Positions 7,876-17,335 of a stretch of DNA of 50,204 nt are shown here, piece after piece. The stretch's first letter is position 1; the number at the start of each line of letters is the position of its first letter. The stretch covers positions 1 to 50,204 of the forward strand of contig JALCNL010000006.1 of assembly GCA_022649055.1 (NCBI GenBank). The letters are read 5' to 3'. The stretch is from Megasphaera sp. GTDB lineage: Bacteria; Bacillota; Negativicutes; Veillonellales; Megasphaeraceae. Both the position numbers and the translations under genes were made by a program. The notes below the pieces were generated by a model. It saw nothing but the letters and a program-made list of their open reading frames with translations. It did not search any database and was not told the DNA's origin.

Positions 7876-10800
7876 ATGGTTGAAGGATTGAAAAAAGTAC
7901 TTGTTATCGGGTCCGGTCCTATTATTATCGGGCAGGCTGCAGAATTTGATTATGCTGGTACCCAGGCTTGCCGAGCTTTGAAAGAAGAAGGACTGGAGGT
8001 TGTCCTTATCAATAGTAATCCGGCTACAATTATGACAGATGAAGATATAGCTGATCGTGTATATATTGAACCGATTACACTTGACTTTGTAACTGAAGTT
8101 ATTTCCAAGGAACGTCCGGAAGGATTACTGGCTACATTGGGGGGACAGGTAGGCCTTAATATGGCAGTGGAATTAGCTAAAGCCGGCGTTCTCGATAAAT
8201 ATAATGTACAACTTTTGGGGACTAGGCTGAGTGCTATCCAAGAAGCAGAGGATAGAGAACTTTTTAAAAAGGCTATGAATGAAATTAGTCAACCCGTTCC
8301 GGAAAGCGATATTTTTGAAGATGTTGATGCAGCAATTGATTTTGCGGATCGCATTGGATATCCGATTATTGTTCGACCGGCATATACGTTGGGCGGCACC
8401 GGCGGAGGAATTGCTCATGATGAAGACGAACTGTTCATGATTGCCACACGTGGAATCAAACTAAGCCCCATCAATCAAATTTTGGTAGAACGCTCTGTGG
8501 CCGGCTGGAAGGAAATTGAATATGAAGTTATGCGTGACAAAGCGGATAACTGTATTATTGTATGTAATATGGAAAATATTGATCCCGTGGGTATCCACAC
8601 GGGAGATTCCATTGTTGTAGCACCTAGTCAAACCTTGAATGATTTACAATACCAGATGCTTCGGACGGCTTCACTGGCAATTATTCGTCATCTTAAAATT
8701 GAAGGGGGCTGCAATGTACAGTATGCATTGGATCCTAATTCGAACAATTATTATGTTATCGAAGTGAATCCACGGGTCAGCCGTTCATCCGCATTAGCTT
8801 CAAAAGCGACAGGGTATCCTATTGCCAAGGTAGCGGCTAAAGTTGCTACCGGATTGACTTTAGATCAGATACCCAATGCTGTTACAGGAAAAACAACAGC
8901 CTGCTTTGAACCCACATTGGATTATGTAGTCGTCAAATTTCCTCGCTGGCCTTTTGAAAAATTTGCACTTGCCGATCGTATCTTAGGCACACAGATGAAG
9001 GCAACTGGTGAAGTCATGGCATTAGATCGTACATTTGAAGGGGCGCTGTTGAAGGCCGTGCGTTCTTTAGAAATCGGCGTCAATTATTTAAGTTTGAAAA
9101 AATTGGAATCCCGGTCCCTTGTCGATATAGCCGAAGCCTTGAAGAAAGCGGACGATGAACGAATTTTTGTTGTTGCACAAGCGCTGCGGCTAGGTATCAG
9201 TGCTGAAAAGATTCACTATATCACCGGGTATGATATGTGGTTTATTCATAAATTGAAAAATATTGTTGATTTAGAACATCAGCTGCAGCTAAAAGGGCTT
9301 ACGGAAGAAAACATAAAACTAGCAAAACGGTATAGCATGCCAGATGCTGTTGCGGCGCAATTTGCCAATGTAACGGAGGATGAAATACGAGCATTCCGTG
9401 ATGCTATGGGCATTTATCCTACGTTTAAAATGGTAGATACCTGTGCGGCTGAATTTGAGGCAGCCACTCCTTATTATTATTCCTGCTATGCAGAGGAAGA
9501 TGAAGTTAAGACGCTGGGGAAGAAAAGCGTCGTTGTCATTGGTTCAGGACCGATACGAATTGGACAAGGCATTGAATTTGATTATTGTTCCGTTCATTCC
9601 GCATGGGCTTTGCGCAAGGCGGGGATGAACAGTATTATTATAAATAATAATCCGGAAACGGTTAGTACGGATTTTGACACATCTGACAGTCTTTACTTTG
9701 AACCACTTACGGTGGAAGATGTAATGGCAGTTATTGAAAAAGAAAAACCGGTTGGGGTTATCTGTCAGTTTGGTGGACAAACAGCAATTAATTTAGCAGC
9801 TCCGTTGGCAAAACGAGGGGTAAAAGTTTTAGGGACTTCCGTGAATGGCATGGATATGGCTGAGGATAGAGAACGATTTGATGAATTATTAGCCAGTCTT
9901 GACATTCCACGTCCGGCAGGATGTATTGCCACCAGCGATGAGGAAGCTATGGCTGTGTCCAAGAAACTAGCTTTTCCTCTTATTGTTCGTCCTTCCTATG
10001 TATTAGGCGGTCGAGCGATGGAAATTGTATATAATGAAAAAGAGTTAGAAAGATATTTGAAGGAAGCTGTTATTGCTTCTCCAGACCATCCCATTTTGAT
10101 TGATCGGTATATGGTTGGACGCGAAGTAGAAGTTGATGCAATTGCAGATGGTATAGATGTATTCATTCCGGGAATTATGGAACAAATTGAACGAGCCGGG
10201 GTGCATTCGGGTGATAGTATTGCGGTTTATCCGCCACAACATCTAAGTCAGCATATTATGGATCAGATCGTTGATTATACGATCCGTATTTCGTTAGCGC
10301 TTCAGGTAAAGGGGAGTGTCAATATTCAGTTTGTTGTATCTAATAATGAATTATATATTATTGAAGTGAACCCTCGTTCCAGTCGTACCGTTCCCTTCTT
10401 AAGCAAGGTAACACATGTGCCTATGGTAGAATTGGCGACACGTGTAACTCTGGGTGAATGTTTAAAAGACATGGGATTTACGACCGGATTAATGCCGAAT
10501 AAAAAGCATGTAGCCGCCAAAGCACCGGTATTTTCTTTTAGTAAAATCGGTCTTGCAGAAATTGCTTTGGGACCGGAAATGAAGTCTACCGGAGAAGTCA
10601 TGGGAATTGGGAAAACATATTCTGAAGCCCTTTATAAGGCTGTAAACGGTGCTAATATGAGAATCCCTGCCGGCGGTACGATTTTAATGACTGTAGCCGA
10701 TAGAGATAAGGAAGAATCTGCAGTATTGGCAAAAGGATTTATGGACTTAGGATATCATATTATGGCGACAGAAGGGACGGGTAAATTTTTCCAAGAAAAA

Positions 10801-11079
10801 GGAATTAATGTTGAAATTGTTAATAAACTTCATGAACAGGGAAAAAACTGTGCTACGGTCATTCGCGGCGGCAAAGTGGATTTAGTTGTCAATACCTTAA
10901 CGGCGGGCAAACGTCCTGAAAGAGATGGTTTTAATCTGCGTCGCATGGCGGTAGAACTAGCCGTTCCTTGTCTGACTTCATTGGATACAGCAAGGGAAGT
11001 GCTGCGGGTATTTGCCAATAGAGGCAAAGAAGGTTATCATCACGTGGCAGCGCTGCAGGACTACGATATGGAGGCATGA
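7876..11079 (+). CDS. carB: Carbamoyl-phosphate synthase large subunit
   Basis: CarB makes carbamoyl phosphate from bicarbonate, ammonia and two ATP. The 1067-residue protein has the duplicated ATP-grasp layout. The first half begins [21 protein letters not shown] at residue 8 and the second begins [20 protein letters not shown] near residue 554. Each half has its own VRPAYTLGG or VRPSYVLGG nucleotide-binding segment and an EVNPR(V/S)SRS metal site. The last 130 residues form the MGS-like allosteric domain, where UMP or ornithine act in relatives. Full length, no interruption. The ribosome site lies in the end of carA, and pyrK starts three bases after its stop. Confidence 0.98.
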   Translation: MVEGLKKVLVIGSGPIIIGQAAEFDYAGTQACRALKEEGLEVVLINSNPATIMTDEDIADRVYIEPITLDFVTEVISKERPEGLLATLGGQVGLNMAVELAKAGVLDKYNVQLLGTRLSAIQEAEDRELFKKAMNEISQPVPESDIFEDVDAAIDFADRIGYPIIVRPAYTLGGTGGGIAHDEDELFMIATRGIKLSPINQILVERSVAGWKEIEYEVMRDKADNCIIVCNMENIDPVGIHTGDSIVVAPSQTLNDLQYQMLRTASLAIIRHLKIEGGCNVQYALDPNSNNYYVIEVNPRVSRSSALASKATGYPIAKVAAKVATGLTLDQIPNAVTGKTTACFEPTLDYVVVKFPRWPFEKFALADRILGTQMKATGEVMALDRTFEGALLKAVRSLEIGVNYLSLKKLESRSLVDIAEALKKADDERIFVVAQALRLGISAEKIHYITGYDMWFIHKLKNIVDLEHQLQLKGLTEENIKLAKRYSMPDAVAAQFANVTEDEIRAFRDAMGIYPTFKMVDTCAAEFEAATPYYYSCYAEEDEVKTLGKKSVVVIGSGPIRIGQGIEFDYCSVHSAWALRKAGMNSIIINNNPETVSTDFDTSDSLYFEPLTVEDVMAVIEKEKPVGVICQFGGQTAINLAAPLAKRGVKVLGTSVNGMDMAEDRERFDELLASLDIPRPAGCIATSDEEAMAVSKKLAFPLIVRPSYVLGGRAMEIVYNEKELERYLKEAVIASPDHPILIDRYMVGREVEVDAIADGIDVFIPGIMEQIERAGVHSGDSIAVYPPQHLSQHIMDQIVDYTIRISLALQVKGSVNIQFVVSNNELYIIEVNPRSSRTVPFLSKVTHVPMVELATRVTLGECLKDMGFTTGLMPNKKHVAAKAPVFSFSKIGLAEIALGPEMKSTGEVMGIGKTYSEALYKAVNGANMRIPAGGTILMTVADRDKEESAVLAKGFMDLGYHIMATEGTGKFFQEKGINVEIVNKLHEQGKNCATVIRGGKVDLVVNTLTAGKRPERDGFNLRRMAVELAVPCLTSLDTAREVLRVFANRGKEGYHHVAALQDYDMEA

Positions 11080-11082
11080 AAA

Positions 11083-11850
11083 ATGGCAGGCATAAAGCAA
11101 ATTGGGACTATTATTTATAATGAACCCGTTGCACAGTCTGTATATAAAATGGTAGTAAATGCACCGGACATTGCCAAAGCGGCAGTGCCCGGTACGTTTG
11201 TGCATTTTGGACTGATGCAGGATTCATCACATATATTGCGGCGGCCTATTTCGTTAGCGGAGACTGATAGCGAAAAAGGTACGATTACTATTATATACCG
11301 TCTGGCTGGTGAAGGAACAACCTGTATGAGCCAATTGTCGGCAGGGCAAGTTATCGACTGTCTGGGGCCTTTGGGAAGAGGTTTTACCCCTTCCGATAAA
11401 CCGGCTATTCTTATTGGCGGAGGGGTCGGAGTGGCTCCGCTGCTTTTCTTGGCATCAAAACTTAAAAAAGAAAATGTGACAGTGATTATTGGCGGTAAAA
11501 CAGCTTCCGAATTGTTTTGGACGGATATGTTTGATGTGCAGAACATAGTGACGACTACGGATGATGGATCAGCCGGGAAGAAAGGGGTTGCTGCAGATGT
11601 TTTGGCAGAGCTTATTCAATCTACTGGAGCGGCTATGGTTTATACCTGCGGTCCGACTCCGATGGTGAAGAAGGTCGCGGAAATTGCCAAAGCTTGCCGT
11701 ATTTCCTGTGAAGTATCGCTTGAAGCTTATATGGGATGCGGCACAGGCGGTTGTTTAGGCTGCGTTATTGATGGCCGCGGCGGCAAACGCTATAAAGTCT
11801 GTCATGATGGCCCGGTTTTTGCTGCAGAGGAGGTGTTCTTCCGTGCTTGA
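11083..11850 (+). CDS. pyrK: Dihydroorotate dehydrogenase electron-transfer subunit
   Basis: PyrK carries FAD and a [2Fe-2S] cluster and passes electrons from PyrD to NAD+. The 255-residue protein has the ferredoxin-reductase fold: FAD site LRRPISLAE near residue 50, nucleotide-binding GGGVGVAPLLF near residue 108. A C-terminal cysteine set (YMGCGTGGCLGC and a later KVCHDGPVF) binds the iron-sulfur cluster. With the following pyrD it forms a class 1B enzyme. ATG 11083 follows the carB stop by three bases, with GGAGG inside the carB end. Confidence 0.96.
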   Translation: MAGIKQIGTIIYNEPVAQSVYKMVVNAPDIAKAAVPGTFVHFGLMQDSSHILRRPISLAETDSEKGTITIIYRLAGEGTTCMSQLSAGQVIDCLGPLGRGFTPSDKPAILIGGGVGVAPLLFLASKLKKENVTVIIGGKTASELFWTDMFDVQNIVTTTDDGSAGKKGVAADVLAELIQSTGAAMVYTCGPTPMVKKVAEIAKACRISCEVSLEAYMGCGTGGCLGCVIDGRGGKRYKVCHDGPVFAAEEVFFRA

Positions 11851-12742
11851 AACGGTTTTGTGCGGTGTATCAATGAAAAGTCCGGTTATCGCGGCATCGG
11901 GAACCTTTGGATTTGGTCTTGAATATGCCGATTATTTGGATTTAAATACAGTGGGAGCTATTTCCGTAAAAGGGTTGTCCTTGAAACCGCGGCGTGGTAA
12001 TGATGGAAGACGTATTTGTGAAACTCCTTCTGGCATGTTGAACTGCATTGGACTGGAAAATCCAGGAGTGGAATCTTTTATTAACGATATATTGCCACAA
12101 TTATCCACATACGATGTTCCTATTATGGCCAACATATCTGGAAGTGATATTGAGGAATACGGAAAAATGGCGGCTCTTCTCGATATCGAGGGAATTGATT
12201 TTTTGGAAGTTAATATTTCCTGCCCTAATGTTAAAAATGGCTGTTTAGCTTTTGGAGTAGACCCAGTAAGTGCGGCACAGGTAACAAGAATAGTGAAGGA
12301 AAATACGCACAAGCCGGTAATTGTCAAATTGACGCCGAATGTGACCGATATTGTATCGGTAGCCGTAGCGGTTGAAGCCGCGGGGGCTGATGGTATATCA
12401 CTGATTAATACACTTCTTGGCATGGCTATTGATGTTGATACATGGCAGCCATTCATGGGGAATCGTTTTGGCGGCTTATCTGGTCCTGCGGTTAAACCGG
12501 TGGCTGTACGTATGGTTTATCAGGCAGCGCAGGCCGTGCATATTCCGATTATTGGCATGGGCGGCATTATGAGTGGTCGTGATGCTGCAGAATTTATGCT
12601 TGCTGGAGCTAGTGCGGTATCTGTTGGTACGGCCACACTTTGCAGCCCGACGGCTATCGTCGATATTACCAAAGAATTAGAACAGTATGGTCAAGGTAAA
12701 GGACTGGTTAATATTGGTGAAATTGTAGGACAATGTAAATAA
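11843..12742 (+). CDS. pyrD: Dihydroorotate dehydrogenase, class 1B catalytic subunit
   Basis: PyrD oxidises dihydroorotate to orotate with FMN; the class 1B form needs the adjacent PyrK and uses NAD+. The 299-residue protein shows the catalytic cysteine loop NISCPNVKNG near residue 127, the FMN-binding INTLLGMAID near residue 188, and the phosphate loop GMGGIMSGRDA near residue 236. I chose GTG 11843 because GAGGAGG lies just before it and the encoded MLETVLCG matches family N-termini; longer readings upstream lie inside pyrK. It overlaps pyrK by eight bases and closes the operon. No clear terminator follows. Confidence 0.95.
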   Translation: MLETVLCGVSMKSPVIAASGTFGFGLEYADYLDLNTVGAISVKGLSLKPRRGNDGRRICETPSGMLNCIGLENPGVESFINDILPQLSTYDVPIMANISGSDIEEYGKMAALLDIEGIDFLEVNISCPNVKNGCLAFGVDPVSAAQVTRIVKENTHKPVIVKLTPNVTDIVSVAVAVEAAGADGISLINTLLGMAIDVDTWQPFMGNRFGGLSGPAVKPVAVRMVYQAAQAVHIPIIGMGGIMSGRDAAEFMLAGASAVSVGTATLCSPTAIVDITKELEQYGQGKGLVNIGEIVGQCK

Positions 12743-12957
12743 TAAGGAACAATATATGTTGAAAGACCCTTTCCATTCTTCACATTCTATATCCTAATAA
12801 AAGAAAATAAGTGCATTTATAAACAAAGAGAACTTCGATTGTTTAATTTGTCCGGGATATATGAATTGTTGTTGATTTGAGAGGGTTTTTATTATGACAT
12901 ATATTCTTTCTTATATTAAAAAATATGTAAAATTTTTGCATAAATCCAACATAAATC
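12743..12957. other. Intergenic gap between the pyr and arg operons
   Basis: About 215 AT-rich bases before the argC promoter hold no recognisable gene or strong hairpin. A 32-codon frame at 12894-12992 with a weak GAGAGGG site is present but has no arginine codons and runs into the argC promoter, so I do not call it a gene. Confidence 0.5.
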
Positions 12958-13003
12958 TTGACAAAGGATTAAAATACATATATAATGTATAAAAATTCAA
13001 ATA
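12958..13003 (+). promoter_or_regulatory. argC promoter with overlapping ArgR-type box
   Basis: TTGACA at 12958-12963 and TATAAT at 12981-12986 are 17 bases apart. The sequence TGTATAAAAATTCAAATA (12986-13003), covering the expected start site, closely resembles the Bacillus ARG box (ATGAATAAAAATTCA type). Repression of the arg operon by an ArgR/AhrC protein with arginine is the likely role; argR is not in this window. Confidence 0.6.
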
Positions 13004-13043
13004 CTATTTGGATTTATTTTTCAGACACAAAGGAGTGTTGAAT

Positions 13044-13991
13044 GTGAAGACAAAGGTGTTTATTGACGGCCATGAAGGTACAACTGGCTTGCGGATACAT
13101 GAACGGTTGAGCAAGCGCGGCGATATTGAATTAATTTCAATTCATGAAGAACTGCGCAAGGATACAGACGAGATTAAGAAATGTCTGGCTGCTGCCGATA
13201 TCGCTTTCCTTTGTCTTCCGGATGCAGCTGCCATAGAAGCTGTATCTCTTGCAGAAGGCAGTACGGTTCGTATTATTGATACTTCAACAGCCCATCGTAC
13301 AGCGGCTGGGTGGACTTATGGATTTCCTGAACTTTCGAAAGAACAGTATATACAGATTGCAGGAAGCAGTCGCGTTGGCAATCCGGGATGTCATGCCAGC
13401 GGTGTTATTTCTGTGGTTCAGCCGCTTCGAGATATTGATCTTATGCCGGCGGATTATCCTGTAACGGCGTTTTCTCTGACTGGATACAGCGGCGGCGGGA
13501 AAAAAATGATTACACAATATGAAGAAGGCGAAAAAACGGAGGAGCTTTTAGCGCCGCGTCAATATGGTCTCGGACAAAAGCATAAACACTTAAAAGAAAT
13601 CGTTGATATATGCGGACTTTCGCAGGCTCCCATATTTTCTCCTATTGTTGATGATTACTACAGTGGGATGGAAGTGACGATTCCCATATTTACAAAATAT
13701 CTTAAAGGGACTCCATCTTTTAAAGATGTATGGGAAATATATGCAGCGCATTATGAAAATTGTCCATTTGTTCATGTTTTGCCATTTGGTGAAGATAAAG
13801 GTGGTTTTCTTGCAGGTAACGGCAAGTCTGGGTACGACGATATGGAAATTATCGTGACAGGTAATGAGGATCGTCTGGTTATTCATTCTATTTTTGATAA
13901 TTTGGGCAAAGGTGCTTCAGGCGCTGCCATTCAAAATATGAATATCATGATGGGCATTGATCCGGCAACGGGATTAAAATTAAGTAAATAA
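13044..13991 (+). CDS. argC: N-acetyl-gamma-glutamyl-phosphate reductase (type 2)
   Basis: ArgC reduces N-acetylglutamyl phosphate to the semialdehyde with NADPH, the third step toward ornithine. The 315-residue protein starts KVFIDGHEGTTGLRIHERL, the dinucleotide-binding segment typical of the shorter type 2 ArgC, and has the catalytic cysteine in GNPGCHASG near residue 115 and a conserved TGYSGGGKKM region near residue 148. GTG 13044 is chosen because AAGGAG sits ten bases before it; an in-frame ATG at 13008 has no ribosome site and lies in the leader. First gene of argC-argJ'-argB-argD. Confidence 0.93.
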   Translation: MKTKVFIDGHEGTTGLRIHERLSKRGDIELISIHEELRKDTDEIKKCLAAADIAFLCLPDAAAIEAVSLAEGSTVRIIDTSTAHRTAAGWTYGFPELSKEQYIQIAGSSRVGNPGCHASGVISVVQPLRDIDLMPADYPVTAFSLTGYSGGGKKMITQYEEGEKTEELLAPRQYGLGQKHKHLKEIVDICGLSQAPIFSPIVDDYYSGMEVTIPIFTKYLKGTPSFKDVWEIYAAHYENCPFVHVLPFGEDKGGFLAGNGKSGYDDMEIIVTGNEDRLVIHSIFDNLGKGASGAAIQNMNIMMGIDPATGLKLSK

Positions 13992-14021
13992 TAAAGTTGA
14001 TGACGTACAGGAGATGAGAGT

Positions 14022-14750
14022 ATGGAACAGGGAAATGGCAGTATATGTGCCCCGGTAGGATTTTTTGCAGCTGGAACATACAGTGGTGTTTGCAATTGCC
14101 GCATACAGTTAGATTTGGCAATGATTCTTAGCCAAAATGATTGTTCCATCGTAATGGAAAGTTCTTTTGGAAATTGGCAGCACACAGGGCGAGTTTTGTT
14201 ATATCATAACGGCTTAGCTCTGCCACCAAGCGGCAGGGGAAATGAAATTACTGCAGAAGTGTGTAAAGCTGCTGCAGAACACACGAATATTCCGGCCCAA
14301 GCGGTATCGCTTGCTGCAACGGGTATAAGCAATCAATACTTCCGACCCTCTCTCTTGATTAACAGCATTAGTACGCTAACGACATCCCTTTCACCTGAAC
14401 ATGATCATCTGGTAGAACGTGTAATGCAAAATGGCGGTGATATTGTAAGCGGTGCAGTATCTTTATCTGCGTCAGGCAGTAGTTATACGCTGGGCGGCAT
14501 CATGACGGAAGAGGTCCAGGGCAATCCGGGTATGTGCCTGATGACGACTGATATGGCAGTTACACCGCAGCAAATTCAGCAAGCTATTCGCAGCAGCAAG
14601 GACTGCTTTGATCTGCAAGGATATACCATTATTGTTATGGCAAATGGGATGGCGGCAACGGGGGGCAGCAATAGCGAGCTCCTTGTTCAGGCTATGCGCT
14701 GTTTTATGGCAAAAGACGGCATTCATGCTGCACTTAAAGAGTGCAGTTGA
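14022..14750 (+). CDS. argJ: Truncated, divergent ArgJ-like protein
   Basis: The position between argC and argB and partial sequence similarity point to ArgJ, the ornithine acetyltransferase. Matching parts are the opening APVGFFAAGTYSGV, the AATGI segment near residue 105, a TTDMAV segment near residue 178 and VMANGMAATGG near residue 206. The 242 residues compare with about 400 in normal ArgJ. The threonine at which ArgJ cuts itself (ATM(L) motif just before TTDA) is absent: the aligned region reads NPGMCLMTTD. The usual C-terminal LVKTA and DPNWGR segments are also missing. The RBS and start look healthy, so this may be a decayed gene still translated, or a repurposed half-protein. Symbol is by homology only. 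Confidence 0.6.
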   Translation: MEQGNGSICAPVGFFAAGTYSGVCNCRIQLDLAMILSQNDCSIVMESSFGNWQHTGRVLLYHNGLALPPSGRGNEITAEVCKAAAEHTNIPAQAVSLAATGISNQYFRPSLLINSISTLTTSLSPEHDHLVERVMQNGGDIVSGAVSLSASGSSYTLGGIMTEEVQGNPGMCLMTTDMAVTPQQIQQAIRSSKDCFDLQGYTIIVMANGMAATGGSNSELLVQAMRCFMAKDGIHAALKECS

Positions 14751-14833
14751 TTTATGAATGCAATTTTATTTAAGGTATCATTACAATTTCATATATAGGT
14801 AAGGTCATATTTTCTATCCAATTTCAAACAGAT

Positions 14834-14880
14834 GTGGTACAATAAATCAGTTTTTCATATAGGTTGATTTGTTGTACCAC
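14834..14880. repeat. 16-bp inverted repeat between argJ-like gene and argB
   Basis: Arms 14834-14849 and 14865-14880 (GTGGTACAA... with ...TTGTACCAC) pair over 16 bases with one G-U wobble and a 15-base loop. No T-run follows, so it does not look like a normal terminator. It ends about 30 bases before the argB ribosome site and could be an mRNA processing or stability element, or an operator. Confidence 0.6.
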
Positions 14881-14919
14881 ATCGCATTCAACCACAAACT
14901 AGGGAGGAGATACAAGGTA

Positions 14920-15843
14920 ATGAACAAAAAGGAACAAGTACAGGAAGTCATCGCACAGGCAGGAAAAGCTGTGACTAATGCGCAGAAAGCGCAGATTCTG
15001 ATGAATGCGCTGCCGTACATCAAGCAGTACAGCGGCAAGACTATTGTTGTCAAATATGGCGGCAACGCGATGCTGAATGAGGACTTGAAGAAAGCTGTTA
15101 TGGGGGATATCGTTCTTTTGTCACTCATTGGAGTTAAGGTAGTTCTTGTCCATGGCGGAGGTCCGCATATTGCAGAGGTCTTATCCTGGGTAGGGAAAGA
15201 GTCGAAATTTGTAAACGGGTTGCGAGTGACGGATGAAGATACCATGAAAATTGTTCAAATGGTGTTGGCCGGTCAAGTTAACAAGGATTTGGTTAATTTA
15301 ATTGGCATGATAGGCGGTAAGGCTATTGGACTATGTGGATTGGACAGTCAGATGATAAAAGTGAAGCAACTGGACAAGGAATTGGGACTTGTAGGCGATA
15401 TTACGGACGTTGATGTATCTTTAATCGAGGATGTTCTTTCTAAAGGGTATATACCTGTTATTTCTACGATTGGAACAGATGCAGAAGGACAAGCTTACAA
15501 TATCAATGCCGATACGGCAGCGGCTGAAATTGCAGGGAAACTGAATGCCGAGTGTATGTTGTCCATGACAAATATAGATGGTGTTCTGCGTGATAAGGAT
15601 GATCATACTACATTGATCAGGAAAATATCACTGGGACAAGCCGATGAATTGGAGCGGCAGGGAATTATAGCCGGTGGAATGATACCGAAAGTACACTGCT
15701 GTACAGATGCCATTCGGGCGGGTGTTAAAAAAGTATTTATTATTAATGGCACGGTACCTCATGCGATTTTAATTGAGATGCTTACAGAAGAAGGGTTAGG
15801 GACTATGTTTGTCAGCCCCCAATATGAACAGGAAAAATTATAG
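14920..15843 (+). CDS. argB: N-acetylglutamate kinase
   Basis: ArgB phosphorylates N-acetylglutamate with ATP. The 307-residue protein has the amino-acid kinase fold with VVKYGGNAM near residue 43, VHGGGPHI near residue 77 and a C-terminal GGMIPKV segment. About 40 residues, including a helix with ILMNALPYIKQY, precede the first strand. An N-terminal helix of this kind is found in arginine-inhibited hexameric NAGKs such as the Thermotoga enzyme, so feedback inhibition by arginine is likely (inference). ATG 14920 is chosen over an upstream ATG at 14869 because GGGAGGAG lies before it and the upstream codons sit inside an inverted repeat. Confidence 0.95.
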   Translation: MNKKEQVQEVIAQAGKAVTNAQKAQILMNALPYIKQYSGKTIVVKYGGNAMLNEDLKKAVMGDIVLLSLIGVKVVLVHGGGPHIAEVLSWVGKESKFVNGLRVTDEDTMKIVQMVLAGQVNKDLVNLIGMIGGKAIGLCGLDSQMIKVKQLDKELGLVGDITDVDVSLIEDVLSKGYIPVISTIGTDAEGQAYNINADTAAAEIAGKLNAECMLSMTNIDGVLRDKDDHTTLIRKISLGQADELERQGIIAGGMIPKVHCCTDAIRAGVKKVFIINGTVPHAILIEMLTEEGLGTMFVSPQYEQEKL

Positions 15844-15856
15844 GAGGTGCGTTGGG

Positions 15857-17020
15857 ATGGATTACAAAGCGTTAGATAAGGAATATATCGTTAATGTTTA
15901 CAATCGGCTTGATGCAGTAATCGACCATGGCAAAGGGGCTGTATTGTATGATGTAAATGGCAAAGAATATATTGATTTAAGTGCCGGCATTGCTGTTAAT
16001 ATTTTTGGCGTTTGTGATGATGTTTGGAAAAATGCAGTTATTTCCCAACTTAATACATTAAGCCATATTTCTAATGTATTCTATACAGAACCGCAAATAA
16101 TTTTAGCGGAAAAGCTTTGTAAAAAGACGGGTATGAAAAAAGTGTTTTTTTCAAATTCCGGAGCGGAAGCCAACGAATGTGCTATCAAGGCAGCTCGAAA
16201 GTATTCTCATGATAAATACGGTAATGGACGCTATACCATTATTACATTAAAAAATAGTTTCCATGGGAGGACTATGGCAACATTAACTGCTTGTGGACAA
16301 GACTCTCTGCATGAAGATTTTGGGCCATTTCTGGATGGTTTTGTGTATGCTGATGCTAATGATTTTAATTCTGTTGTGAAACTCGCTGAGGAAAATTCGG
16401 TTTGTGCTATTATGATGGAGGTAGTGCAAGGCGAAGGGGGAGTAAAACCATTGAATCCGACGTTTGTTCACCAGGTCAGCGAGTATGCCAAAGCACATGA
16501 TATTCTCGTCATTATTGATGAAGTGCAAAGCGGCAATGGCCGGACCGGTGCGTTATATGCCTATATGAATTATGGCATTCATCCTGATATCGTATCAACG
16601 GCAAAAGCGATTGGCGGAGGACTTCCTATGGGCGCGACACTGTTTGCTGATACGACGCAGTACACCTTGACGGATCATACGCATGGATCCACTTTTGGCG
16701 GGAATCCTATTTGTGCAGCCGGTGCGATTACCATTATTGATCGTCTTGATGATGCTTTTTTAGCTGAAGTCAAAGAAAAAGGATTGTATATTAAAAAGGA
16801 ACTGGAATCCTGCAAAAATGTAGAATATGTTTCAGGTATGGGATTAATGATTGGGGTAAAATTGAAAAAAAACCTCATGGATGTTGTTAACGAGTGTATT
16901 GATAAGGGCGTTCTCGTTCTTACGGCAAATGGACTTCTGCGTCTTTTACCGCCGCTTAACATACCCATGGACGTATTGAAAAAAGGGATTGCCATTATTA
17001 AAGAGGTTATTGAAGCATAA
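15857..17020 (+). CDS. argD: Acetylornithine aminotransferase
   Basis: ArgD converts N-acetylglutamate semialdehyde to N-acetylornithine with glutamate as amino donor and PLP as cofactor. The 387-residue protein is a class III aminotransferase with NSGAEANECAIKAAR (PLP phosphate site, near residue 97), the DEVQSGNGRTG segment near residue 213, and the PLP lysine in STAKAIGGG near residue 242. ATG 15857 follows GGAGG closely and starts 13 bases after argB stops. It is the last gene before the terminator at 17059. Confidence 0.93.
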   Translation: MDYKALDKEYIVNVYNRLDAVIDHGKGAVLYDVNGKEYIDLSAGIAVNIFGVCDDVWKNAVISQLNTLSHISNVFYTEPQIILAEKLCKKTGMKKVFFSNSGAEANECAIKAARKYSHDKYGNGRYTIITLKNSFHGRTMATLTACGQDSLHEDFGPFLDGFVYADANDFNSVVKLAEENSVCAIMMEVVQGEGGVKPLNPTFVHQVSEYAKAHDILVIIDEVQSGNGRTGALYAYMNYGIHPDIVSTAKAIGGGLPMGATLFADTTQYTLTDHTHGSTFGGNPICAAGAITIIDRLDDAFLAEVKEKGLYIKKELESCKNVEYVSGMGLMIGVKLKKNLMDVVNECIDKGVLVLTANGLLRLLPPLNIPMDVLKKGIAIIKEVIEA

Positions 17021-17058
17021 CCTTTTGTTGTTTGGAAATATATAGCAGTCAAGCAAAT

Positions 17059-17104
17059 CGGCGCAATTGCTGAAGTATGGTTACTTCAGCAATTGCGCCG
17101 GTTT
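17059..17104. terminator. Terminator of the arg operon
   Basis: A perfect 19-bp stem, 17059-17077 with 17082-17100, around a four-base loop (TGGT), followed by GTTTTC. The T-run is short, but stem length makes it a strong stop for argD transcription. Confidence 0.8.
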
Positions 17105-17335
17105 TCAATTAGTAAAGATATAAAGACGGTACTTGTACACGATGTTAACGCTGGTAAAGTATGTTACATATCAAGACATGTGCAACGATAGTTAATCATG
17201 TAGACTATTTGATACATTGTGTGTGTTATGGCACGTATGTTTATATTTTTCTTGCTATTAGAGATATTTTTGCTTACAATTAGTTTGAGTTAAAAATTCA
17301 AAAGAAAAGGTCGCGGATAGATAGGAGTATAGCCA
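17105..17335 (+). promoter_or_regulatory. Intergenic region with a probable speF promoter
   Basis: About 230 AT-rich bases between the arg terminator and the decarboxylase. The only supported element is a weak promoter, TTGCTA (17252-17257) and TACAAT (17275-17280), 17 bases apart, giving a leader of about 50 nt. No leader peptide of the E. coli speFL kind or other structure is visible. Confidence 0.4.

Noticed and set aside
11932-12456. 174-codon minus-strand frame inside pyrD
   Set aside because: Antisense to a clear enzyme gene, low-complexity composition, no start signals.
12894-12992. 32-codon ORF with a GAGAGGG site before argC, considered as an arginine leader peptide
   Set aside because: It has no arginine codons, overlaps the argC promoter, and would end inside the start-site region.
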